Below are positions 40,391 through 48,894 of a DNA stretch of 64,000 nucleotides, one piece after another. The position numbers and the translations under genes were made by a program. Under the pieces are notes generated by a model, which made no database searches, had not been told where the DNA came from, and saw only the letters and a program-made list of their open reading frames with translations. The DNA lies in the NCBI RefSeq assembly GCF_004346205.1, contig NZ_SMAM01000002.1, positions 186,001 to 250,000 on the forward strand, written 5' to 3'. Origin of the DNA: Bibersteinia trehalosi (lineage in GTDB: Bacteria; Pseudomonadota; Gammaproteobacteria; Enterobacterales; Pasteurellaceae). How positions within the stretch are numbered: position 1 is the first letter of the stretch; every line of letters starts with the position of its first letter.

Positions 40391-41487
40391 CCAGCTACGT
40401 ACGCGTAGCTGTGAGTTGAAACTGCTGATGTCAATGCAAAATTAATGTCTGCTTTCCCAGCTACGTACGCGTAGCTGTGAGTTGAAACTCTTTGTTTGAT
40501 AATTTTGAATGACAAACAGCAGCCAGCTACGTACGCGTAGCTGTGAGTTGAAACTGAATACACAAGCTAACGTTTTTGCTTTTGAAGCCCAGCTACGTAC
40601 GCGTAGCTGTGAGTTGAAACAGCAAAGTTTAGAGAACATTTAGCGAAAGCGGGGACCAGCTACGTACGCGTAGCTGTGAGTTGAAACAATGCTGCTTTAA
40701 ATTATCAATCATCTTATGAAGCCAGCTACGTACGCGTAGCTGTGAGTTGAAACAAATGATTCAAGCGATTTTCATTTTGATTAAGATACCAGCTACGTAC
40801 GCGTAGCTGTGAGTTGAAACATTTTTATCTGATGTACCGGAAGAAGCGATCTATGCCAGCTACGTACGCGTAGCTGTGAGTTGAAACGTGAATGTTACCT
40901 TATGGGGAATAACATTTGCTGCCCCAGCTACGTACGCATAGCTGTGAGTTGAAACGTTGGATTACCAAAGAACAAGCCAAGCAGTTTATCCAGCTACGTA
41001 CGCGTAGCTGTGAGTTGAAACATCGATATTGAAGAACAGCAGTTAGCCTTGGCGGCCAGCTACGTACGCGTAGCTGTGAGTTGAAACGCCAATAGTCGGT
41101 GCAGACCACGTCTGTGATGTGCCAGCTACGTACGCGTAGCTGTGAGTTGAAACCCATTTATCGTTACATTATCACCAGAAAAAACATTACCAGCTACGTA
41201 CGCGTAGCTGTGAGTTGAAACTCTGCATTTTGGTATCGGCTAACATACAGCGTGCCAGCTACGTACGCGTAGCTGTGAGTTGAAACATTTTGTGGCTTGC
41301 ATAAAATACCCCTTTTTCGGTCCAGCTACGTACGCGTAGCTGTGAGTTGAAACCATAAATCCGCCGCTTGTGCATAATTGCCAAACCGCCAGCTACGTAC
41401 GCGTAGCTGTGAGTTGAAACTTCGACCCGAAAGGGGATGCTGATATTTTAAAACCCAGCTACGTACGCGTAGCTGGTGAGCTAAAAT
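40391..41487 (+). CRISPR. Type I-C CRISPR array 1: 17 repeats, 16 spacers
   Basis: Repeats are 32 bp, with stem CAGCTACG / CGTAGCTG over a TACG loop and the 3' tail TGAGTTGAAAC. Starts are at 40391, 40457, 40523, 40589, 40656, 40722, 40789, 40856, 40924, 40990, 41056, 41122, 41190, 41255, 41322, 41389 and 41455. Spacers are 33-36 bp and all different. Repeat 9 has one G-to-A change in the stem. The last copy is degenerate after GTAGCTG. A GAAAC 3' end, a decayed last repeat and the leader at the left all say transcription is rightward, toward cas3. Confidence 0.98.
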
Positions 41488-41668
41488 ACTTTTTTCACAA
41501 ACAAGAGTCTATTTAGTGCTTGCTCTATATTGCAAAATAATATGTATATAGCAACGTCCCCTTTGATGAATCTAGATAGCATGCGATCTTAGGAATAAGC
41601 ATTGTAAGTTCTTGTATATAATTGTAGTATACATCATCCATTCTCTGCATAAATTTACGAGCTTTAAC
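41488..41668 (+). promoter_or_regulatory. Region between array 1 and cas3, probable cas promoter
   Basis: 180 bp without a gene. TATAAT at 41617-41622 lies 47 bp before the cas3 ATG and is the best -10 candidate; no good -35 is seen. I found no site in it matching the orphan CRISPR guide near 48.86 kb. Confidence 0.4.
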
Positions 41669-44131
41669 ATGAGTAAGACCGAATTTATCGCCCATGTTCG
41701 AAAATCTAACAAACAGTTACAGTCCGTTTCAAACCATCTTTTAGAAACTGCCTCAATCGCAAGAACTTTGGCTGCTAAATTAGATTTAGCTGATGCCGGG
41801 GAATTACTCGGTTTAATGCATGATTTTGGTAAATATTCTAAGAAGTTCCAAACATATATTCGCCACGTAACCGGTATTTTAACTTACGCGGATTTAGATA
41901 GCGAAGATGAAAATAATGGAGGGGATCATTCAACTGCAGGCACTCAATGGATTTATGGCCGTTTAAGAAAATTGGGCGCAGCTAAAAATGCAGATGGGAA
42001 AATTATTGGTATAGGCGAGCTTGTCGGGCAAATTTTAGGATTATGTATTGCTTCACACCACGGAGCGGGGCTAATTGACTGTTTAAGCCCTGAGGGTAGT
42101 GAGAAACCAAAATGGCGAGAGCGCTTTGATAAAGATGATAAGCTGACACATTTATCGGAATGTGAGAAAAATGCTGATGCAGTCATCATAAATCGGGCAG
42201 AAGAATTAGTGGGCATAGATTTAGTAAGATTAGTAGATAAACCTATTCGGGCAATTTTAAATCAAAAAGAAATTCCTTTTAAGCTCAAAGAATTTTACTT
42301 AGGCTGCTTAACTCGATTTTTATTTAGTTGTTTGATTGATGCGGATCGAATTAATACCTCTGATTTTGAAAATGAAAGACAAAAAGAAATTCGTAATCTT
42401 ACAAACACACCAAATTGGCAAAAAGCGATTGATAAATTAGAATCTCATTTATCTGGTTTTTCAATTAAATATCCGATTGACGGAATTCGTCGAGAGATTT
42501 CTGAATCCTGTCTAGAACGCTCAACAGATCAACAAGGAATTTATACTTTAACTGTCCCAACTGGTGGTGGAAAAACATTATCGAGCCTCCGTTACGCACT
42601 CCATCACGCTAAGCTGCATAATCTTGATCGTATCATTTATATTATTCCTTACACTTCAATTATTGACCAAAATGCTCAAGCTGTTCGTGAAATTTTAGGT
42701 GAAGAATGGGTTCTGGAACATCATTCTAATATCGAACCTGACCAGCAAACTTGGCAAAATAAACTTTTATCTGAAAACTGGGATAAACCGATAGTTTTTA
42801 CTACAATGGTTCAATTTTTAGATGCTTGGTTCGGTAGTGGTACGCGCGGTGTTCGTCATATCCATGCAATGACCAAAAGTGTGCTGATTTTTGATGAAAT
42901 TCAAACTCTTCCGATTAAATGTGTCCATCTATTTTGTAATGTTTTAAATTGGCTGACTCACTTTGGAAAATCCAGTGCAGTATTATGTACAGCAACTCAG
43001 CCATTACTAAATTCACTTAAAAATCCTCATTTAGGTCAAATTCAATTAGCAGATAATGCTGAATTAATAGGAAATCAGTTCAAAATACGGGAGCTATTTG
43101 ACAAACTCTCTCGGGTTGAAGTTAATTATTGCCCACAAACGGGTGGCTATTCGTTAGAAAATGCAGGTGAGTTTTTATTAGAGCAATTTGGACAATATTC
43201 TAGTTGCTTATTTATCGTTAATACTAAGAAATGGGTGCAGGATTTATATCGGTATTGCCAAAATAGAAATCTTCCGCAAGAGGCACTTTTCCATTTAAGT
43301 ACTAATCAATGCTCTGCACATCGTAAAGCGATTTTTGATAAGATGAAAGCTCGATTAAACAATAAAGAGCCTGTGATTTGTATCAGTACTCAGCTTATAG
43401 AAGCCGGTGTCGATATTTCTATGGCTTGTGTTATTCGGGCATTAGGCGGATTAGATAGTATTGCACAAGCCGCTGGTCGCTGTAACCGTCATGGCGAAAA
43501 TAAGGGTAAAGGACAGGTTTATGTATTAAATCTTCAAGAGCCAAATTTAGAAAGTGTATTACCGGATATTTATATTGGTCAGCAACAATCGGAGAGAATA
43601 TTTAATGATTTTGAAGAACAAGACATTTTGCAGCCTAATGCAATGAGCCAATATTTTGATTATTATTTTTATAATCGTAGTAATGAAATGGGATATTCTC
43701 TGCCAAATCATTATTCAGGTACTTTACTGGATTGGTTATCTGATAATGCACAAAATACTTATACACCTAAAAATAATCAGCGTAAAACAGTATTTCCGCT
43801 ATTAATGCAATCCTTTAAAAGTGCAGGGAAATTATTCCAAACGATTGATGCGCCAACACAAGCGGTTATTGTGCCTTATGAAAATGCAAAAGAACTTATT
43901 GCAACATTATGTGGAACAGATGACAATGAGAAAAAATATAAGGCATTGTCACAAGCTCAACGTTATAGTGTTAATGTATTCCCTAATGTTTGGCGAAAAT
44001 TACAAGAAAAGAAGGCTATTCAAGAAACACAATTAGGTTCGGGGATCTTTTATTTAAAAGATCGTCATTATACAGAAGAATATGGATTATCTATCGAAGA
44101 GACAGGTAATCTGACTTTTTATGATTTATAG
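41669..44131 (+). CDS. cas3: CRISPR nuclease-helicase Cas3, type I-C
   Basis: Degrades DNA marked by the I-C Cascade. Start at 41669 (MSKTEFIAHVRK) gives 820 residues; the longer frame lacks conserved sequence. The HD nuclease is N-terminal: H23, H51-D52 in LMHDFGKYSKKF, DHSTAG, and ASHHGAG near 137. The helicase has Walker A PTGGGKT near 296, DEIQ near 409, and motif VI QAAGRCNRHG near 600. First gene of the cas operon, 11 bases before cas5c. It contains an uptake signal near 43857. Confidence 0.96.
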   Translation: MSKTEFIAHVRKSNKQLQSVSNHLLETASIARTLAAKLDLADAGELLGLMHDFGKYSKKFQTYIRHVTGILTYADLDSEDENNGGDHSTAGTQWIYGRLRKLGAAKNADGKIIGIGELVGQILGLCIASHHGAGLIDCLSPEGSEKPKWRERFDKDDKLTHLSECEKNADAVIINRAEELVGIDLVRLVDKPIRAILNQKEIPFKLKEFYLGCLTRFLFSCLIDADRINTSDFENERQKEIRNLTNTPNWQKAIDKLESHLSGFSIKYPIDGIRREISESCLERSTDQQGIYTLTVPTGGGKTLSSLRYALHHAKLHNLDRIIYIIPYTSIIDQNAQAVREILGEEWVLEHHSNIEPDQQTWQNKLLSENWDKPIVFTTMVQFLDAWFGSGTRGVRHIHAMTKSVLIFDEIQTLPIKCVHLFCNVLNWLTHFGKSSAVLCTATQPLLNSLKNPHLGQIQLADNAELIGNQFKIRELFDKLSRVEVNYCPQTGGYSLENAGEFLLEQFGQYSSCLFIVNTKKWVQDLYRYCQNRNLPQEALFHLSTNQCSAHRKAIFDKMKARLNNKEPVICISTQLIEAGVDISMACVIRALGGLDSIAQAAGRCNRHGENKGKGQVYVLNLQEPNLESVLPDIYIGQQQSERIFNDFEEQDILQPNAMSQYFDYYFYNRSNEMGYSLPNHYSGTLLDWLSDNAQNTYTPKNNQRKTVFPLLMQSFKSAGKLFQTIDAPTQAVIVPYENAKELIATLCGTDDNEKKYKALSQAQRYSVNVFPNVWRKLQEKKAIQETQLGSGIFYLKDRHYTEEYGLSIEETGNLTFYDL

Positions 44132-44142
44132 AAAGGAGCGAT

Positions 44143-44883
44143 ATGAGTAACGAAAATACATTCCGTAGTCGATTATTTAGTTTTCGTGTATGGGGTCGGC
44201 AGGCACTATTTACAGACCCTATCACCAAAATTGGCGGTGAGAAATTTACCTACCCTGTTCCAACTTACGAAGCGCTTAAAGGCATACTGAGAAGTATTTA
44301 TTGGAAGCCTACCCTGATCTGGCATATTTCCCGTATTCGCGTGATGAAGCCTATTCAAACTCAAGCCAAATCGACCAAACCTTTGGATTGGAATGGCGGT
44401 AACACCTTAGCAATCTATACTTTCCTACATAACGTTGAATATCAAGTTGAAGCCTATTTTACTTGGAATATGCATTGGGAAGAGCTTGCCGGTGATCGTA
44501 ATGTCGGCAAACATACCGCGATTATTGAAAGAATGCTTGAACGTGGCGGGCGACAGGATATTTTCTTAGGTACGCGTGATTGCCAAGGCTATATTGCACC
44601 TTGCCAATTTGGCGAAGGTGAAGGCTTTTATGATAAAGTGGATGAGCCTATTGATTTTGGCTTGATGTTCCACAGTTTCGGCTATCCTGAAGAGACCGGA
44701 AATCATGAATTAATTAGCCGCTTTTGGCAGGCAAATATGCAAAAGGGCGTTATTAATTTTCCAGCTGTTAGCGATAGTGAATTAAAAACCCGTTTTATTA
44801 AAAAAATGAAACCTTTTAAGCCCTTTAAACGTGGTGAAAATGTAAAAGCGGTGGAAGAGGAAGCAAAGGAGCTTGAGCTATGA
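44143..44883 (+). CDS. cas5c: Cas5c, crRNA-processing endonuclease
   Basis: In type I-C there is no Cas6; Cas5c cuts the repeat at the base of the stem and stays on the 11-base 5' handle. 246 residues. The residues corresponding to the known Tyr, Lys, His catalytic set are readable as Y42 (VPTYEALKGIL), K123 and H124 (VGKHTAI). It must process both repeat types in this locus. The stop overlaps the cas8c start by 4 bases. Confidence 0.94.
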   Translation: MSNENTFRSRLFSFRVWGRQALFTDPITKIGGEKFTYPVPTYEALKGILRSIYWKPTLIWHISRIRVMKPIQTQAKSTKPLDWNGGNTLAIYTFLHNVEYQVEAYFTWNMHWEELAGDRNVGKHTAIIERMLERGGRQDIFLGTRDCQGYIAPCQFGEGEGFYDKVDEPIDFGLMFHSFGYPEETGNHELISRFWQANMQKGVINFPAVSDSELKTRFIKKMKPFKPFKRGENVKAVEEEAKELEL

Positions 44884-46871
44884 GTTGGATGCAAAAATTA
44901 TACCGTACTTATGAAGCAGCTTTGCAAAAAGCATCAAATCTGAGTGAAGAGCCTCTAACGCCTATTGGACATACCCAGCAAAACGCCCATATTGTCATTG
45001 TTTTAAATGGCGATGGTGAATTTCGAACCGCTCAGGTTATGCCTCCTAAAACGGCAATTATGCTACCTGCTACCGAATCTTCAGAAAACCGAACAAGCGG
45101 AGAAGCGCCGCATCCGTTGGCAGATAAAATTCAGTATGTAGCTAGAGACTATTCTGCTTATGGAGGTGAGAAAAAAGCCTATTTTGAAGGCTATTTGAAC
45201 CAACTACAGGCTTGGTGCGATTCTGCTGCTTCTCATCCTAAAGTGTCTGCTGTTCTGCATTATGTGAAAAAAGGGAAAGTCGTTGAGGATTTAATTACAG
45301 CTGGCGTATTTCAGCTTGGAGCTGACGGAAAGGTGCTCAGTAAGTGGGTAGAAAAGGGAGATGCGCCTGCAATTTTTTCAACATTGCCTAAAACAAAAGG
45401 CGAGATTGAATTTGGCTCGGCATTGGTTTGTTGGCGCGTAGAAATCAAAGGCGATCCACAAAGTGATACTTGGACGGATGTTACCGTTCAACAATCATGG
45501 ATTGACTACTTGGCTTTAGCAGACAGCCAAACAGGGTTTTGCTTTATACAAGGCAAAGAAAGCCCCGTTTCTAATATGCACCCTGCTAAATTACGTCACA
45601 CAGGAGATAAAGCTAAACTGATTTCTTCGAATGATACCGCTGGTTATACCTTCCGTGGGCGTTTTGAAACGGCAGAAGAAGCTGCAAGTATTTCTACGGA
45701 AGTTTCTGCTAAGGCTCACGGTGCTTTACGCTGGCTAATTTCTCGTCAAGGTATTCGTAACGGTGAACAAGTTACTGTTGCTTGGGCAATAAGCGGAGAA
45801 AAAGTACCTTCACCATTACAAGATCCTTTTGATGAGTGCTACGACTATGATCTTGAAGAGATAAGTGCAGTTGAAAATAACGTAGAAAGTGAAATGCCAT
45901 CTGAAACTAGAGGTAAAATCGATCACTCAGTAGATTTGGGTAAAAATGCAGCTGAAATGATCAAAAAGAAATATCAAGGCTATAAGGCTAAGCTCAAAGC
46001 ACACGAGCAAATTTCTTTATTGATGTTAGATTCAGCAACCCCAGGGCGAATGGCTTTGACCTATTATCAAGAATTTTTACCTGCAGATTATTTTGCCAAT
46101 TTAGATGCGTGGATTGATGATTTTTCTTGGTATCAACGCCATAGTATTGAAACAAAAAATGGCAAGAAAAACGATAAACGCCTAGTTTGGGCAATTGTTC
46201 CACCTTCGCCATTCGCGATTGGCAATGCTGTGTATAGTAAATCGCTTAGCGATTCCCAGAAAAAACAACTTTATGCCCGTTTGTTGCCGGTGATTGCCGG
46301 AGGCAAGAGCGTACCTATTCCCTATGACTTAGTGCAACAGAGTTTTCAAGTAGCTTGTAATCCGCACGGGTGTGAAAACTGGGAATGGCAACGGAATATC
46401 GGTGTGGCTTGTGCTTTATATAAAGGCTGGCGAGCCCGTCATCATAATGAATCAGAAAGGAGAACTTACGATATGAGTTTAGATAAAGAAAATCGCTCAC
46501 GTGATTATTTATACGGCAGATTATTGGCTGTGGCAGAAAATATCGAGGCTTATGCCTTATATTTAGCGGGAGAAAAGCGTTCCACTAATGCTGAGCGTTA
46601 TATGCCGAAATTTGCGAACCGTCCATTCTATACTTGGCGTAATATTGAAATTGCATTAAAACCTTATCAAGAACGCCTGAGAAATCATAACAAAGATACA
46701 GGCAGTCAGGCATTAGCTGAGATTACAGATCTTTTTGTGACCGAAGACTATACGAATGATTCGCCACTGAGTGCTGAATTCTTATTAGGCTACCACTGCC
46801 AAAAAATGGAAATTGCACGCCAACTAGCTGAATTGACAGCAAAAAAATCCAAAACAACCGAAACTGAATAA
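44880..46871 (+). CDS. cas8c: Cas8c (Csd1), large subunit of I-C Cascade
   Basis: Recognises the PAM and holds the Cascade together; an internal start in family members also yields the small subunit Cas11c. 663 residues opening MSWMQKLYRTYEAAL, typical of Csd1, with SLLMLDSATPGRMALTYYQE near 380 and WQRNIGVACALYKGW near 505. An internal ATG with AGGAG before it (46473, MSLDKENRSRDY) is positioned as expected for Cas11c. Coupled to cas5c by an ATGA overlap. Confidence 0.94.
   Translation: MSWMQKLYRTYEAALQKASNLSEEPLTPIGHTQQNAHIVIVLNGDGEFRTAQVMPPKTAIMLPATESSENRTSGEAPHPLADKIQYVARDYSAYGGEKKAYFEGYLNQLQAWCDSAASHPKVSAVLHYVKKGKVVEDLITAGVFQLGADGKVLSKWVEKGDAPAIFSTLPKTKGEIEFGSALVCWRVEIKGDPQSDTWTDVTVQQSWIDYLALADSQTGFCFIQGKESPVSNMHPAKLRHTGDKAKLISSNDTAGYTFRGRFETAEEAASISTEVSAKAHGALRWLISRQGIRNGEQVTVAWAISGEKVPSPLQDPFDECYDYDLEEISAVENNVESEMPSETRGKIDHSVDLGKNAAEMIKKKYQGYKAKLKAHEQISLLMLDSATPGRMALTYYQEFLPADYFANLDAWIDDFSWYQRHSIETKNGKKNDKRLVWAIVPPSPFAIGNAVYSKSLSDSQKKQLYARLLPVIAGGKSVPIPYDLVQQSFQVACNPHGCENWEWQRNIGVACALYKGWRARHHNESERRTYDMSLDKENRSRDYLYGRLLAVAENIEAYALYLAGEKRSTNAERYMPKFANRPFYTWRNIEIALKPYQERLRNHNKDTGSQALAEITDLFVTEDYTNDSPLSAEFLLGYHCQKMEIARQLAELTAKKSKTTETE
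46473..46871 (+). CDS. cas11c: Possible internal translation start for Cas11c small subunit
   Basis: In-frame ATG within cas8c, preceded by AAAGGAGAACTTACGAT. It would give a 132-residue helical C-terminal product beginning MSLDKENRSRDYLYGRLLAV. Independent small-subunit translation from within cas8c is established for other type I-C systems; its position and ribosome site here fit. Not tested. Confidence 0.5.
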   Translation: MSLDKENRSRDYLYGRLLAVAENIEAYALYLAGEKRSTNAERYMPKFANRPFYTWRNIEIALKPYQERLRNHNKDTGSQALAEITDLFVTEDYTNDSPLSAEFLLGYHCQKMEIARQLAELTAKKSKTTETE

Positions 46872-46900
46872 CGATCTTCAAAATACTGAGGGAAATTACT

Positions 46901-47743
46901 ATGAGCTTAACTAAAAAAATTGACTTCGCTTTAATCATCAGCGTTAAGAATGCTAATCCTAATGGTGATCCATTAAATGGCAATCGTCCTCGTACTGATT
47001 TTCACGGTTTTGGTGAAATCACTGATGTTTGCTTAAAACGCAAAATTCGAGACCGTTTGCAAGATGCTGGCGAAAGCATTTTTGTCCAATCTGATGAAAA
47101 GAAAACCGATAGTATGACTAGCCTTGCCAACCGTGCGAAAGATAAAGATGTTGGTTTAGGTAGTGACGCGTTTAATGCTAAAAAATCCAGTCGTGATGAA
47201 ACCGCTAAAAAAGCGTGTGAAAAGTGGCTGGATGTTCGTAGTTTTGGGCAAGTTTTTGCATTTGGTAAAAGTGATGATGGCGCAGGCGTATCCATTGCTG
47301 TGCGCGGACCAGTAACCATTCATTCGGCATTCAGCGTAGCGCCCGTAAGTGTTACCAGTACTCAAATCACTAAAAGTGTTAGTGGAGAAGGTGATGGTAG
47401 CAAAAAATCTTCTGACACTATGGGGATAAAGCATCGTGTGGATGGTGGTGTTTATGTGGCTTATGGCGCAATGTCACCACAGCTTGCCGAACGTACTGGT
47501 TTTTCAGATAGTGATGCGAAAAAAATCAAATCCGTTTTAACTAAACTGTTTGAAGGTGATGCCTCTTCTGCACGCCCAGAAGGCTCAATGCAGGTGGTGA
47601 AACTGATTTGGTGGGAGCATAACTGCAAATCAGGGCAGTATTCTTCGGCGAAAGTGCATAGTAGTTTGAAAGTAAATGCAGATGGCAGCTATGAATTAAG
47701 CGTGCTTGATGGTTTAACACCGCAAGAAATTGACGGATTCTAA
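46901..47743 (+). CDS. cas7c: Cas7c (Csd2), backbone subunit of I-C Cascade
   Basis: Polymerises along the crRNA spacer. 280 residues. The N-terminal NANPNGDPLNGNRPRTD is the Csd2/Csh2 signature, and AKKACEKWLDVRSFGQVFAFG and GPVTIHSAFSVAPV follow. Starts 29 bases after cas8c with AGGGAAAT upstream, ends one base before the cas4 ATG. Confidence 0.95.
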   Translation: MSLTKKIDFALIISVKNANPNGDPLNGNRPRTDFHGFGEITDVCLKRKIRDRLQDAGESIFVQSDEKKTDSMTSLANRAKDKDVGLGSDAFNAKKSSRDETAKKACEKWLDVRSFGQVFAFGKSDDGAGVSIAVRGPVTIHSAFSVAPVSVTSTQITKSVSGEGDGSKKSSDTMGIKHRVDGGVYVAYGAMSPQLAERTGFSDSDAKKIKSVLTKLFEGDASSARPEGSMQVVKLIWWEHNCKSGQYSSAKVHSSLKVNADGSYELSVLDGLTPQEIDGF

Positions 47744-48406
47744 ATGCTGAGTGTTTTGCAAAAAACGGAGCAAAACCAACAGCTTGTTACAGGAAGTGAG
47801 CAACTTATTGTGCAGCTTTCCGCTTTGCAACACTACGCCTTCTGCCCACGTCAATGTGCGTTGATACACAACGAACAGGCATGGGCAGAAAACTATCTCA
47901 CTGCACAAGGTCAAGCGCTGCATAAACGGGTGGATAGTGGTGAGCCAGAAACCCGAAAAGGTGTTCACTTTGAGCGAACGGTTCATGTTTCAGCTGAAAA
48001 ATTAGGCATAAGTGGCATTTTGGATTTGGTTGAGCGAGATCTAAAAACAGGCGAACTAAAGCCTGTGGAATATAAACGTGGCAAGCCAAAACCTGAACCG
48101 ATTGATGAAATCCAGCTCTGTGCTCAAGCGTTATGTTTGGAAGAAATGACTGGGCAAACTATTAACGAGGGGGCGTTATGGTATATGCAAACTCGCCATC
48201 GTGTGCCGGTGGTGTTTTCAAATGATCTCAGACAAGCAACACTGGATACGATTGCTCAAGTCCGCGCATTACTGATAAGCGGTAAAACGCCTTTACCCCA
48301 ATATGGCAAACATTGCAAAGCCTGCTCGTTGGTGGAGATTTGCCAGCCGAAGTTGTTGGAGAAGGATAAATCGGCGGGGTATGTGAAGGGGGTGTTTGAG
48401 GAGTGA
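47744..48406 (+). CDS. cas4: Cas4 exonuclease, spacer acquisition
   Basis: Iron-sulfur RecB-family nuclease that selects PAM-bearing prespacers and sets their orientation. 220 residues. Iron-sulfur cysteines are in YAFCPRQC near 28-35 and CKACSLVEICQP near 190-202. RecB motifs II and III are LGISGILDLVE and KPVEYKRGKPKPE. Directly abuts cas7c. Unusually, 559 bp with other elements separate it from cas1. Confidence 0.95.
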   Translation: MLSVLQKTEQNQQLVTGSEQLIVQLSALQHYAFCPRQCALIHNEQAWAENYLTAQGQALHKRVDSGEPETRKGVHFERTVHVSAEKLGISGILDLVERDLKTGELKPVEYKRGKPKPEPIDEIQLCAQALCLEEMTGQTINEGALWYMQTRHRVPVVFSNDLRQATLDTIAQVRALLISGKTPLPQYGKHCKACSLVEICQPKLLEKDKSAGYVKGVFEE

Positions 48407-48478
48407 AAATAGCAGCTTATGAAGCTCGATAGTTTAGCATTGTAATAGAATCGATAATCATTACTTAAATGAGGTGGT

Positions 48479-48501
48479 TTTTGTTTGGTGGTAGCTACAA
48501 T
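48479..48501 (+). repeat. Promoter-like direct repeat, copy 1
   Basis: Matches 48561-48583 in 19 of 23 bases, sharing TTTTGTTT and GGTAGCTA. The copy here has TACAAT where the second has TATAAT. It lies upstream of the guide-target site. Confidence 0.6.
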
Positions 48502-48519
48502 TAATTACATGATTCAATT

Positions 48520-48554
48520 TATCACACACCTTATTATAATCAATACTCAATAAA
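48520..48554 (-). promoter_or_regulatory. Target site of the orphan CRISPR guide (operator candidate)
   Basis: Read on the minus strand from 48551 downward, the site equals the orphan guide at 48863 in 16 of its first 17 bases. Mismatches occur at 6 and 18, then pairing stops. A TTT sits in the PAM position (48554-48552), against the usual I-C TTC. The site directly abuts the -35 box of the small ORF promoter, so bound Cascade would occlude RNA polymerase. Confidence 0.7.
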
Positions 48555-48555
48555 G

Positions 48556-48583
48556 TTTACTTTTGTTTAAAGGTAGCTATAAT
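48556..48583 (+). promoter_or_regulatory. Promoter of the 47-codon ORF between cas4 and cas1
   Basis: TTTACT (48556-48561), 16 bases, TATAAT (48578-48583). Transcription would begin near 48590. The -10 part lies in copy 2 of a direct repeat (48561-48583). Confidence 0.65.
48561..48583 (+). repeat. Promoter-like direct repeat, copy 2
   Basis: Second copy of the 23-base repeat, 82 bp after the first. Contains the TATAAT of the small ORF promoter. Confidence 0.6.
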
Positions 48584-48647
48584 GCCCATGTTGTCATAAG
48601 GAAATTTGTGGCAACAAATCTCTTTCTAACAACTTGGGAGATTGGAC

Positions 48648-48791
48648 ATGAAAAAATTTATTTTCGTCGAACAAAATGGGGACAAGACAACCTATGTATC
48701 TTGTGAAGGATACTCTGTGTGGATTGTTGCTTTCATTATGACGTTATTTAGGATAGGAGGAATGGTTGGACTAATTGCTTGGTTTATTTAA
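48648..48791 (+). CDS. 47-residue small ORF in the cas operon, candidate CreT-like toxin
   Basis: No family recognised. Opens MKKFIFVEQNGDKTTYVSC; residues 23-47 are one hydrophobic helix ending VGLIAWFI. GGGAG lies 9 bases before the ATG, and a stem ATTTGT / ACAAAT stands in the 5' leader at 48604-48619. Codons 35-38 are AGG ATA GGA GGA, a cluster that looks rare for this genome, which would suit a tRNA-sequestering toxin RNA; the hydrophobic helix would instead suit a membrane-active peptide. Its promoter abuts a site matching the adjacent crRNA-like guide. The toxin role is inferred from this arrangement. Confidence 0.55.
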   Translation: MKKFIFVEQNGDKTTYVSCEGYSVWIVAFIMTLFRIGGMVGLIAWFI

Positions 48792-48830
48792 GTTTAAATT
48801 AATTTGATAATGTAAGACAAAGTCTTATAT

Positions 48831-48894
48831 CAGCGAGCCTTGGTGATGCTGTGAGTTGAAATATTGATTATTGATTATATATTGATAATCGAGG
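48831..48894 (+). ncRNA. Orphan CRISPR repeat plus guide, candidate CreA-like RNA
   Basis: 48831-48862 is a single degenerate repeat. Its last 15 bases, GCTGTGAGTTGAAAT, equal both array repeats except the final base, so the 11-base crRNA handle is preserved. The stem is weakened to CAGCG / TGCTG. The next 32 bases (48863-48894) are spacer-sized and begin ATTGATTATTGATTATA. No second repeat follows; a terminator does. The guide matches the small ORF promoter. This is the layout of CreA antitoxins, which derive from minimal CRISPRs. Confidence 0.7.

Noticed and set aside
40324-41157. ORFs of 65-85 codons on the minus strand across CRISPR array 1
   Set aside because: They are translations of the CRISPR repeats themselves, with the same peptide recurring at each repeat.
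41488-41668. Second target of the orphan guide in the cas3 promoter region (Cas autorepression)
   Set aside because: I looked for the seed ATTGATTATTG and close variants on both strands there and before cas1 and found none.
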